A DNA stretch of 64,000 nucleotides from Nonomuraea jabiensis (GTDB taxonomy: Bacteria; Actinomycetota; Actinomycetes; Streptosporangiales; Streptosporangiaceae), in the NCBI RefSeq assembly GCF_014204795.1, contig NZ_JACHMB010000001.1:10676501-10740500 (forward strand), written 5' to 3'. A program made the translations under genes and the position numbers. Below, piece after piece: positions 43,571 to 52,789 of this stretch. The notes under the pieces are model-generated. The model did no database searches. It was not told the origin of the DNA and saw only the letters and a program-made list of their open reading frames with translations. Position 1 is the stretch's first letter. Each line of letters begins with the position of its first letter.

Positions 43571-44719
43571 ATGACGGATGCGGAACCGTGGGGCGTGGTG
43601 GCGTCGCTGGTCGAAGCGGGCGACCTGGACGGCGGCCACGAGCGCGTGATCGCGGAGATCGGGCCGGAGAAGGTGGCAGGCGTGCTGGTCGCCGAGCTGC
43701 TCAGCCGCTGCGGGCCCGCCGCCGAGGAGTCGGTGGTCCGGCTGGAGCTGACCGGTCCTGACGCCGACGGCACCGGCCCGGTCCCCGGTATCGCCTTCGA
43801 CATCGGCTTCGGGCCCGAGGGCGCGGCCGTGGTGGAGGGTGAGAGGAGCGGGGCCGACGTGCGGATCACGTACCCGATCGCCGACCTGGCGCGGGCGCTG
43901 TACGGCACGCGCGCCACCGGGCTGCGCAGGCAGCACGAGCTGCTGGCCCGCTGGCCGGACGACCCCGACCCTGCGGAGGTGCCGCCGCTGCTGGCGCGCA
44001 GGCGGCGCGGCGTGCGAGCCGGCCACGCGCTGCTGCGCGAGCTCCGGCCCGTGCCCCCGGCCCTCGACGACCTGGCCGTGACCTTCGGCTCCGACAAGTG
44101 GGGAGGTGTGCACTGGTACACGCCGCACTACGAACGCCATTTCGCGCCGCTGCGCGACGCTCCGGTGCGCCTGCTGGAGATCGGCATCGGCGGCTACGAC
44201 GACCCCCGCGCCGGCGGCGGGTCGCTGCGCATGTGGCAGCGGTACTTCCGCCGGGGCCTGATCTACGGGCTCGACGTGCACGACAAACGGCTGGACGAGC
44301 CCCGCGTCCGCACGATCAGGGGCGACCAGAGCGACGGCGCCTTCCTGGCCCGCTTGGGGGCCGGGATCGGCGGGCTGGACATCGTCATCGACGACGGCAG
44401 CCACGTCAACAGGCACGTGCTGACCTCGTTCGCGGCGCTCTTCCCGCACGTACGCCCAGGCGGCTGGTACGTCATCGAGGACCTGCAGACCTCCTACTGG
44501 CCCTCCTACGGCGGCGGCCCCTCCGCGCCGGGCACCACGATGGGCCTGCTCAGGTCCCTGATCGACGGCCTGCACCACAAGGAGTACGACCACGGGCCCG
44601 GCCACGAGCCGTCCTACACCGACGCCCACGTGACCGGCGTGCACCTTTACCACAACATCGCGTTCATCGAGAAGGGTTACAACGACGAGCCCGGTCCCGC
44701 GCGCAAGCCCCAGGGGTGA
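43571..44719 (+). CDS. Sugar O-methyltransferase, MycE/ElmMI-like
   Basis: The protein has 382 residues. The N-terminal about 170 form an auxiliary domain; the C-terminal methyltransferase domain carries FGSDKWGGVHWYTPHYE, LLEIGIGGYDDP (AdoMet loop), GLDVHDKR, IVIDDGSHVNRHV (metal and catalytic region) and GGWYVIEDLQTSYWPSYGG, split GGWYVIEDLQ and TSYWPSYGG. MycE and relatives are metal-dependent enzymes that methylate the 2-hydroxyl of a 6-deoxysugar already attached to an aglycone. The gene reads away from the core operon, with an AAAGGGG ribosome site. It converges with the glycosyltransferase gene, with 7 bases between stops. Confidence 0.87.
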   Translation: MTDAEPWGVVASLVEAGDLDGGHERVIAEIGPEKVAGVLVAELLSRCGPAAEESVVRLELTGPDADGTGPVPGIAFDIGFGPEGAAVVEGERSGADVRITYPIADLARALYGTRATGLRRQHELLARWPDDPDPAEVPPLLARRRRGVRAGHALLRELRPVPPALDDLAVTFGSDKWGGVHWYTPHYERHFAPLRDAPVRLLEIGIGGYDDPRAGGGSLRMWQRYFRRGLIYGLDVHDKRLDEPRVRTIRGDQSDGAFLARLGAGIGGLDIVIDDGSHVNRHVLTSFAALFPHVRPGGWYVIEDLQTSYWPSYGGGPSAPGTTMGLLRSLIDGLHHKEYDHGPGHEPSYTDAHVTGVHLYHNIAFIEKGYNDEPGPARKPQG

Positions 44720-44726
44720 GCCGCGC

Positions 44727-45893
44727 TCAGCCCTCCGCCGCGGCCAGGGCCTCCAGCCTCGGCACCAGCGCGGCGGGGGCGGGCAGCTCGCGTACGCGCC
44801 GCGCCGCCGCCCGCGCGGCGGCGCGTACGGGGCCGTCCTCCAGCAGCTCGGCCAGGACCTTCTGGTCGGCCTCCCCTGGTTCGCGGCTCAGCCCCAGACC
44901 CGCGCTGACGACGACGCCCGCATTGAGGTACTGGTCCGCGCCGTGCGGCAGGACGAGCTGCGGCACCCCGGCGGCCAGGGCGGTCAGCGTCGTGCCCGAC
45001 CCGCCGTGGTGGACGACGGCCGCGCAGCGGGTGAGCACCGAGTGCAGGGGCACCCAGGGCACCTGCCGTACATTGGCGGGCAGCGGCCCGAGCGCGCCGG
45101 GCTCCGCCTGACCGCCCAGCGCCAGCACGAACTCCGCGTCGGTCTCCGCCGCGGCGGCCAGCAGCGGAGCCAGCCCGCCGAGCCCGGCCATCTTCGGCAC
45201 CACGGTGCCCAGCGTGACCAGCACCCGGGGCCGTGCCGCGGGCTCCCAGAGCCAACCCGGCACCTCCCCGCCCGCGTTGTACGGGACATACCGCGCGGAC
45301 CAGCCCTCCCCGCCGCCGATCATCAGCTCCGGCGGCGCGACGTGGACCGGCTGGACGCGCGGCTCGCGTGGCGGCACGCCGTTGCGGGAGAACAGCTCGG
45401 CGAGGTGCGGCAGGTAGCGGCGGGCGAAGCCGGGCTCGGCGACGAAGTTGAAGCCGTGCTCGACGGCCGGCACGCCCAGCGCGGCGGCGACGAGCAGGCC
45501 CGCCCCCTGCAGCCGGGAGTACACCACCAGCTCGGGACCCCAGTCGCGGGCCACCCGCAGGGTCTCGTCCGCCATCAGCGCGGAGACCCGCGCGAAGCGC
45601 TCGAAGACCAGGTCGGGCGTGGTGGCGCCGGCCTCGGCGATCTTCCTGCCGCGCTCGCGCAGGGTGCGGGCGCGTTCCTCCTGGGTGCCCTGACCCTGCC
45701 CGAAGACCGTGGCGGCGATGTCCACGCCGGGCGCCGCGTCCACGACCGGCAGCCCGGCGCGCACCGCGGCGTCCACCGCGCCGTCCGAGGTGACCACCAG
45801 CACCTCGTGCCCCGCCGCGCGCAACGCCCAGGCGAGCGGCACGACCGGGAAGAGGTGACCGAGCGCCGGCAGTACGACGACCATGACCCTCAT
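44727..45893 (-). CDS. Glycosyltransferase (GT1 family)
   Basis: This 388-residue GT-B protein starts VMVVVLPALGHLFPVVPLAWAL, shortened to LPALGHLFPVVPLAW, a typical acceptor-domain start. The C-terminal donor site is VVHHGGSGTTLTALAAGVPQ, then LPHGADQYLNA. It should transfer the dTDP-deoxyhexose made by the Rml enzymes onto the polyketide. I chose the ATG at 45893, after a GGAGGGAGCAGGAG ribosome stretch; a longer form would add nine residues. It is the only glycosyltransferase in the window, so one sugar type is likely. Confidence 0.9.
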   Translation of the reverse strand: MRVMVVVLPALGHLFPVVPLAWALRAAGHEVLVVTSDGAVDAAVRAGLPVVDAAPGVDIAATVFGQGQGTQEERARTLRERGRKIAEAGATTPDLVFERFARVSALMADETLRVARDWGPELVVYSRLQGAGLLVAAALGVPAVEHGFNFVAEPGFARRYLPHLAELFSRNGVPPREPRVQPVHVAPPELMIGGGEGWSARYVPYNAGGEVPGWLWEPAARPRVLVTLGTVVPKMAGLGGLAPLLAAAAETDAEFVLALGGQAEPGALGPLPANVRQVPWVPLHSVLTRCAAVVHHGGSGTTLTALAAGVPQLVLPHGADQYLNAGVVVSAGLGLSREPGEADQKVLAELLEDGPVRAAARAAARRVRELPAPAALVPRLEALAAAEG

Positions 45894-45956
45894 GCTCCTG
45901 CTCCCTCCTGCACGCCGCACGTCACCTCACGAATCCACGACCGCCCGCGTCCGGTC

Positions 45957-46808
45957 TCATGCATCGAAGTCCACCTTCTCGGCCAGCTCGCGCCACGGTT
46001 CCCAGCCTGCGACGCGCTCGCGCAGAACGCGCGGGGCGAGCTCGGCCGCACCGCGGCCGAGCAGCAGGCGCAGCGGCGGCGGGTCGGCGTCGAGGACCTC
46101 CAGCAGCGCCTGCCCGAGCCTGGCCGGATCGCCTGGCTGCAGGTGCGCGTACACCCCCGACAGCCCGTGCCGCCGTTTGGCCAGCACGTCGTCATAGGCG
46201 GCCAGCGGCACGGCCCTGACCATGCTGCCCGCGCTCCACTCGGTGCGGAACTCGCCCGGCTCCACGATCGTCACCCGGATGCCGAAGCCGGCCACCTCCT
46301 GGGCCAGCGTCTCGCTCAGCCCTTCCAGCGCCCACTTGCTCGCGCAGTAGAGGCCGAGGTTGGGGTAGGTGGTGACGCCGGCGATGCTCGACATCTGGAA
46401 GATGTGGCCCCCGCCCCGGCGGCGCAGCACCGGCAGCACCGCCTGGACGCACCACAGCGCGCCGAAGAAGTTGACCTCCAGCTCCTCGCGCGCCTGGGTT
46501 TCGGAGACCTCCTCCACGGCCCCCGCCAGACCGTGACCGGCGTTGTTGACCAGGACGTCGATGCCGCCCGCCAGCTCCACCGCCCGCTCGACGGCGGCGA
46601 AGACGGCCTGCCGGTCGGTGACGTCGAGCGGCAGGGCGACGGCGCGGTCGCCGTGCGCGGCGACCAGGTCGTTGAGCGCGGCCGGCTTGCGCGCGGTGGC
46701 GATCACGGTGTCGCCCGCCGCCAGGGCCGCCTCGGCGACCGCTCGGCCGAGGCCGCGTGAGGCACCCGTGACGAGCCAGCGGCGCGGCCGTGAAGTGGTG
46801 TCGGTCAT
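45957..46808 (-). CDS. SDR family oxidoreductase
   Basis: This 283-residue classical SDR has VTGASRGLGRAVAEAAL, VLVNNAGHGLAGAVEE, MSSIAGVTTYP and the catalytic YCASKWALEGLSE. EPGEFRTEWS follows, as in the family that includes many secondary-metabolite and general reductases. It probably shares a transcript with the glycosyltransferase gene 63 bases downstream. Its promoter contains two palindromic operators, shared with the divergent FMN reductase. It may reduce a keto group on the polyketide or the sugar; the substrate is not evident. Confidence 0.83.
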   Translation of the reverse strand: MTDTTSRPRRWLVTGASRGLGRAVAEAALAAGDTVIATARKPAALNDLVAAHGDRAVALPLDVTDRQAVFAAVERAVELAGGIDVLVNNAGHGLAGAVEEVSETQAREELEVNFFGALWCVQAVLPVLRRRGGGHIFQMSSIAGVTTYPNLGLYCASKWALEGLSETLAQEVAGFGIRVTIVEPGEFRTEWSAGSMVRAVPLAAYDDVLAKRRHGLSGVYAHLQPGDPARLGQALLEVLDADPPPLRLLLGRGAAELAPRVLRERVAGWEPWRELAEKVDFDA

Positions 46809-46867
46809 GCCGTCACCATGGGCGGGGCCGCTCGATTCCGGCTACACGGCCGCTGGACCGAGCCATG

Positions 46868-46903
46868 TGGAGCGATTCGCTCCGAACGGAGCGCACCGCT
46901 CCA
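46868..46903. promoter_or_regulatory. Double palindromic operator (GGAGCG-N3-CGCTCC twice)
   Basis: Two 15-bp palindromes lie side by side: GGAGCG-ATT-CGCTCC (46869-46883) and GGAGCG-CAC-CGCTCC (46888-46902). The block lies between the SDR and FMN reductase genes. A stretch from GAACGGAG (46884) to TTTA closely matches 56507-56530 upstream of the TetR gene (about 19 of 24 positions by eye), so the TetR protein encoded at 55827 is the likely binder. The right palindrome abuts a likely -10 (TTTAGT), where binding would block transcription. Confidence 0.65.
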
Positions 46904-46915
46904 TTTAGTGTTACG

Positions 46916-47545
46916 ATGCCCTCCAATCCGCCGCCCAGAAGGGAATCCCCATTGTCCGGCGCTCCTCTGAAACTGGCCGTGATCATCGGCAGCACCCGCG
47001 AGGGCCGCTTCGGCTCCATCGTGGGAAGCTGGCTCGTCGACCGGGTCCGCGACCACGGCGGCTTCGAGCTCGACGTCATCGACCTGGCCGAGGTGTCCCT
47101 GCCGATCGTCCAGCAGAAACACCCGGTCAGCACCGGTGAGTACCCCGAGCGGGAAGTACGCGACTTCGCCGCCCGCATCGGCGCCGCCGACGCCTTCGTC
47201 GTGGTCACGCCGGAGTACAACCACGGTTATCCCGCCTCGCTGAAGCTCGCCATCGACTCCGTCCACCCCGAGTGGTGGGCCAAGCCCGTGGCCTTCGTCT
47301 CCTACGGCGGCTACGCGGGCGGCCTGCGCGCCGTCGAACAGCTCCGGCTCGTCTTCGCCGAGCTGCACGCCACCACGATCCGCGAGACGGTCAGCTTCCA
47401 CATGGCCTACACCCAGTTCGACGAGACCGGCAGGCCGCACGACGCCGAGAGCGTCAACGCCGCCGCCAAGCTCCTGCTCGACCAGCTCGGCTGGTGGGGC
47501 GAGGCGCTGCGGGCGGCGCGGGCGGCCCGCCCCTACGTCTGCTGA
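46916..47545 (+). CDS. NAD(P)H-dependent FMN reductase
   Basis: This 209-residue flavodoxin-like protein has IIGSTREGRFGSIVGSWL (phosphate loop), VTPEYNHGYPASLKLAIDSV, split VTPEYNHGYPA and SLKLAIDSV (FMN contacts), and SYGGYAGGLRAVEQLR. It could feed FMNH2 to the luciferase-like and ActVA-ORF5-like oxygenases of the polyketide operon, which otherwise lacks a reductase. The ATG lies about 10 bases after a possible -10 (TTTAGT) and there is no ribosome site, so the mRNA may be leaderless. A later TTG start is possible. Confidence 0.85.
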   Translation: MPSNPPPRRESPLSGAPLKLAVIIGSTREGRFGSIVGSWLVDRVRDHGGFELDVIDLAEVSLPIVQQKHPVSTGEYPEREVRDFAARIGAADAFVVVTPEYNHGYPASLKLAIDSVHPEWWAKPVAFVSYGGYAGGLRAVEQLRLVFAELHATTIRETVSFHMAYTQFDETGRPHDAESVNAAAKLLLDQLGWWGEALRAARAARPYVC

Positions 47546-47554
47546 CCGCCCGCC

Positions 47555-47572
47555 CGGGCCGGCGACGGCCCG
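47555..47572. terminator. Hairpin between convergent genes
   Basis: CGGGCC (47555-47560) and GGCCCG (47567-47572) form a six-base stem with a GGCGAC loop between the stops of the FMN reductase gene and the MycF-like gene. It is a modest candidate for a bidirectional terminator and has no U-tract. Confidence 0.35.
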
Positions 47573-47573
47573 C

Positions 47574-48332
47574 TCAGTCCGTACGCCGCCAGTAGACGCC
47601 GAAGGTGTCTATCGGCACGATCTCGTCCTTGATCCCGAACGTCGCCCGGTAGTCGTGCACCGCCTCCCGGCAGGCTCCGATGGCGTAGTCGTCGATGATG
47701 GCGAAGCCGCCGGGCGACAGCCTCGGGTAGAGATTCACCAACGCGTCGGTGGTCGACTCGTACAGGTCGCCGTCGAGCCGGATGACGGCCAGCGGCCCGG
47801 GAGGCGCCGTGGGCAGCGTGTCCTTGAACCAGCCCTTCAGGAACTTGACCTGGTCGTCGAGCAGGCCGTACCGCGCGAAGTTCTCCTTCACCGCCTCCAG
47901 CGACACCGCGAGCACGTGGTTGTAGCGGTGCACCGCCAGCCTGCGGTCGGCCTCGTGACTCTCCTCTCCCGTCACCGGCATGCCCTCGAAGGAGTCGGCC
48001 AGCCACACCGTGCGGTCGGTGACCCCGTGGGCCTGCAGGATCGCGCGGATCAGGATGCACACGCCGCCGCGCCACACCCCGGTCTCGACGAAGTCGCCCG
48101 GCACCCCGTCCTCCAGCACCTTCTCCACCGCCCAGTGCACGTTGTCCAGGCGCTTACGGCCCACCATGGTGTGGGCCACGGTGGGCCAGTCGAGCCCGAT
48201 CTCCCGGATGTCGTCCCGGTAGCCCGAGATGCCGTGCTCGGCGGCGGGGTCGGGGAAGGTCGGGTCCTGGTAGATGACGTTCGTCAGGATCTTCTTGAGC
48301 AGTTCCAGGTAGAGCTGCGTCCCGTCGGGCAT
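47574..48332 (-). CDS. Sugar O-methyltransferase, TylF/MycF family
   Basis: This 252-residue class I methyltransferase has the family start LYLELLKKILTNVIYQDP, GDFVETGVWRGGVCILIRAI (AdoMet loop, shortened to FVETGVWRGG), WLADSFEGMP, VIRLDGDLYESTTDAL and GGFAIIDDYAIGACREAV, split GGFAIIDDYAI and GACREAV. TylF and MycF methylate the 3-hydroxyl of a deoxysugar after a MycE/TylE-type 2-methylation. With the MycE-like enzyme at 43571 this suggests a di-O-methylated 6-deoxyhexose. The ATG has a GAGGAG ribosome site. Confidence 0.88.
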   Translation of the reverse strand: MPDGTQLYLELLKKILTNVIYQDPTFPDPAAEHGISGYRDDIREIGLDWPTVAHTMVGRKRLDNVHWAVEKVLEDGVPGDFVETGVWRGGVCILIRAILQAHGVTDRTVWLADSFEGMPVTGEESHEADRRLAVHRYNHVLAVSLEAVKENFARYGLLDDQVKFLKGWFKDTLPTAPPGPLAVIRLDGDLYESTTDALVNLYPRLSPGGFAIIDDYAIGACREAVHDYRATFGIKDEIVPIDTFGVYWRRTD

Positions 48333-48386
48333 GTGATCTCCTCGTGGCAGGGGCCGGCGGCCGGATGGGGGGATCCTCGCCGCCGG

Positions 48387-48440
48387 GGCTCGAATACGGT
48401 TCGAGCCAGGCCGCTCCACCAGCACTCCAGCGGCGCTCCA
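48387..48440. promoter_or_regulatory. SARP-box-like repeats upstream of the MycF-like gene and the ABC operon
   Basis: On the minus strand three heptamers TGGAGCG (48440-48434), TGGAGTG (48429-48423) and TGGAGCG (48418-48412) are spaced exactly 11 bp apart, pointing at the MycF-like gene. Next to them is the palindrome GGCTCGAA (48387-48394) / TTCGAGCC (48400-48407), in which TCGA cores are also 11 bp apart. This is the clearest SARP-type operator in the window. The AT-richer GTATTC inside the palindrome could be part of a -10. Confidence 0.65.
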
Positions 48441-48515
48441 CCGTGGCTCGAGTGGCGGGAGAGATGCCGTTGTTAACGTGGAGATCATGATCGTCTTGTC
48501 CTCTCCGCCGCGCCG

Positions 48516-49472
48516 GTGAGCCGGTATCTCCTTCAGCGCCTGCTCTCCCTGGCCCTGGTCCTGCTCGTCGCGGTGTCGCTCTCGTTCGCACTCGTGCACC
48601 TCCTCCCCGGAGACCCCGTGGAGCTGATGCTCGACGGGAATCTCGGCGGGTTGCAGGCCACGCCGGAGCAGGAGGCCGCGCTGCGTCACGAGCTCGGGCT
48701 GGACCGGCCGATCGCGGAGCAGTACCTGGCCTTCCTCGGCAACGCGCTGACCGGCGACTTCGGCAGGAGCATCGCCTCCGGCCAGCCTGCGGTCCTGGCC
48801 ATCGCCGAGGCGGCGCCCGCCAGCCTCGCTCTGCTGGCGCTCGCGCTCCCGCTGTCGCTGCTGGCCGGCGTGGCCGTCGCGGTGGCCGCCACGCTGACGC
48901 GCCGGCGCGTCCTGAGCGGCGCGCTCGCGGGGCTGGCCGTGCTGGGCGTGTCGATGCCGGGCTATTGGCTGGGCATCCTGCTGATCGAGGGGCTGTCGTT
49001 CCGGCTGCCGCTCTTCCCCGCCACCGGCAACGAGGGCCTGCGCAGCCTGGTGCTGCCGGCCATCACCCTGGCGGTACCCAGCGCGGGGATGATCGCCCAG
49101 GTGCTGCGCGGCAGCCTGCGCCACGCGCTCGCCGAGCCGTACGTCACCACGGCCCTCGCCAAGGGCGCGAGCCCGGTCCGGGTGAACCTGCGCCACGCCC
49201 TTCGTAACGCGGCCCTGCCCGCGGTCACGGTCGTCGGCATGCTGACCGGCGGGCTGATCGGGGGCGCGACCGTGGCGGAGATCGTGTTCGGGCGGGCCGG
49301 GCTGGGCCGGTTGCTGGTGACGGCCATCGCCCACCGGGACATGACGGTCGTCCAGGCGATGGTCGTCTTCGTCGGCGCCGCCTACATCGTGCTCAACCTG
49401 CTCATCGACCTGCTCTACTCGTGGCTCGACCCGCGGGTGACCGCGGGCCGCCCGGCCGGGAGGACCACCTGA
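48516..49472 (+). CDS. ABC transporter permease, DppB type (second transporter)
   Basis: This 318-residue protein has LLQRLLSLALVLLVAVSLSF as first helix (shortened to SLALVLLVAVSLSF), FALVHLLPGDPVELML, GDFGRSI and the loop EPYVTTALAKGAS, with LLIDLLYSWLDPRV at the end. The start GTG overlaps the stop of a ten-codon reading frame (ATG at 48487), which could couple translation. It is first in an operon with a DppC permease, a double ATPase and a GST-like protein, and no binding-protein gene lies directly beside it. The lipoprotein encoded at 56754 may be its partner. Confidence 0.87.
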   Translation: MSRYLLQRLLSLALVLLVAVSLSFALVHLLPGDPVELMLDGNLGGLQATPEQEAALRHELGLDRPIAEQYLAFLGNALTGDFGRSIASGQPAVLAIAEAAPASLALLALALPLSLLAGVAVAVAATLTRRRVLSGALAGLAVLGVSMPGYWLGILLIEGLSFRLPLFPATGNEGLRSLVLPAITLAVPSAGMIAQVLRGSLRHALAEPYVTTALAKGASPVRVNLRHALRNAALPAVTVVGMLTGGLIGGATVAEIVFGRAGLGRLLVTAIAHRDMTVVQAMVVFVGAAYIVLNLLIDLLYSWLDPRVTAGRPAGRTT

Positions 49473-50283
49473 TGCCGTCGTTCATCCGGCGGCCGGCGAC
49501 GGTTCTGTCCGCGCTGGCCGCCGTCGCCATCGGGTTCTGCGCGCTGTTCCCCTCCGTCGTGGCGCCCTACGGGCCGCACGAGGGCGACCCCGTGCGGGCC
49601 CTCCTGCCCCCGGGCGGCGCTCACCCGTTCGGGACCGACCAGCTCGGCCGCGACCTGTTCAGCGAGATCGTCTGGGGCGCCCGGCCCTCGCTGCAGGTGA
49701 GCCTGCTGGCCACGGCACTGGCGCTGGTCGCCGGCGCGCTGCTCGGGCTGGTGGCCGGTTACGTGGGCGGGCTGCTCGACGGGCTCGTCATGCGGGCGGT
49801 GGACGTGCTGATGGCCGTTCCCACCATGCTGATGATCCTCGTCGTCATCGCCGTGCTCGGCAGCGGCACCACCAACATCGCCATCGCGGTGGCGCTGGCC
49901 ACGGTGCCCACCTTCGCCCGGCTCATGCGGGCCGAGGTGCTGCGCGTCCGCACCCGGCTCTACGTCAAGGCCGCCATCGCCGCGGGGGTGCGCACGCCGG
50001 TCGTCCTGCTCCGCCACGTCGTGCCCAACGCCGCCGCGCCGGTCCTCGCCTACGCGGTGCTGGCCGTCGGCGGATCGCTGCTGGCCACCTCCGGGCTCGG
50101 CTTCCTCGGTTTCGGCGCCCCGCCGCCGAACGCCGAATGGGGAGCCCTGGCCGCCGCGGGCCGCGACTTCGTGGGCACGTGCTGGTGGCTGACGACGTTC
50201 CCCGGGCTCATGGTGGTGCTCACCGTGCTGGCCGCGACGGGGCTCAGCCAGACCCGTCCCGAGGGCACCGCGGCGGTGCCCAG

Positions 50284-50287
<4 letters not shown>
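49472..50287 (+). CDS. ABC transporter permease, DppC type (second transporter)
   Basis: This 271-residue protein has the family features HPFGTDQLGRDLFSEIVWGAR (shortened to FGTDQLGRDLFSEIV), LYVKAAIAAGVRTPVVLLRH (EAA loop, split LYVKAAIAAG and VRTPVVLLRH) and GLGFLGFGAPPPNAEWG. Its ATG overlaps the previous stop as TGATG and its stop overlaps the ATPase GTG. It forms the pore with the DppB-type protein. Confidence 0.87.
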
Positions 50288-51887
<1,600 letters not shown>

Positions 51888-51891
<4 letters not shown>

Positions 51892-52754
51892 CCTCCGTCC
51901 CAGCGTTCGCCAGCCCCGTGGACCTCGACGTCCACGGCAGGTACGACCCGTTCCGCGGGCTGCCCGACCGCAGCGCGCCCCCCGCGTACGTCTTCGACGG
52001 CCGGATCGGCGACGACGCTCACCCGGCCGAGCCCGGCAGGTACCACCTCTACGTGGCGCTGTCGTGCCCGGTGGCCCAGCTCGCCAGGATCGCCCGGCTG
52101 CTGCTCGGCCTGGAGAAGGTGATCGGCGTCTCGGTCGTGGACGACGAGCGGGACGGCCGCGGCTGGGCCTTCAGAGAGCGTCGGGGCCCCGACGAGGTCA
52201 ACGGCTTCACCCTGCTCAGCCAGGCGTACGAGGCCACCCAGCCCGGTTACTCCGGGCACATCTCGGTGCCGGTGCTGTGGGACCGGCACGAGGGCCGCAT
52301 CCTGAGCAACGAGTACTTCCACATCCTGCGCGACCTCGGCACCCGGTTCGGCGAGCACGCGACGAGCGAGGTCCAGCTGTACCCGCCGGAGCTGGCCGCG
52401 CGCATCGACGCGATCAACACCCTCGTCCACGAGGAGATCTCGCTGGCCCTGTCGGCCACCGACAAGCGCCACGAGGATGTGCGTCCGCAGGTGATCGCGG
52501 CGCTGGACCAGTTCGAGGCACGCCTGTCGACGCACCGCTACCTGCTCGGCGCCGCGATCACCGAGGCGGATCTGCGCTTCTACACGACCTTGGTCCGCTT
52601 CGACCAGGGCGCGAACGCGCTGTCGGTCATCACCGGGCGGCCGCTCCCGTCGTGGCCGCGGCTGCTCGGTTACCTCCAGGACCTGTACGCGCTGCCCGCC
52701 TTCCGCGACACCACGCTCGTCGTGCCCGAGTATCTGGCGGCCGGGCAGCCGTAG
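51888..52754 (+). CDS. Xi-class glutathione S-transferase-like protein
   Basis: This 288-residue protein has an N-terminal thioredoxin fold with the cysteine motif LSCPVAQLARIARLL (Cys60; canonical glutathionyl-hydroquinone reductases have CPWAHR). The C-terminal helical domain has INTLVHEEISLAL and RYLLGAAITEADLRFYTTLVRFD, split RYLLGAAITEAD and LRFYTTLVRFD. Such enzymes remove thiol adducts from quinones. Actinomycetes use mycothiol, so the thiol is uncertain. It is translationally coupled to a transporter operon; either thiol-adduct cleavage for sulfur use or protection from a quinone polyketide is possible. Confidence 0.8.
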
Positions 52755-52760
52755 CCGCCA

Positions 52761-52781
52761 CGGGCCGGATCATCCGGCCCG
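52761..52781. terminator. Perfect 10-bp hairpin terminator between convergent genes
   Basis: CGGGCCGGAT (52761-52770) and ATCCGGCCCG (52772-52781) form a near-perfect stem, followed on the plus strand by CTGTTCTTTC. It lies between the stops of the GST-like gene and the second aromatase/cyclase gene and can end transcription from both sides. Confidence 0.75.
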
Positions 52782-52789
52782 CTGTTCTT

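Noticed and set aside
48487-48519. Ten-codon frame before the second DppB gene as a cysteine leader
   Set aside because: It has no cysteine or RRHVD core; at most it couples translation to the permease start.
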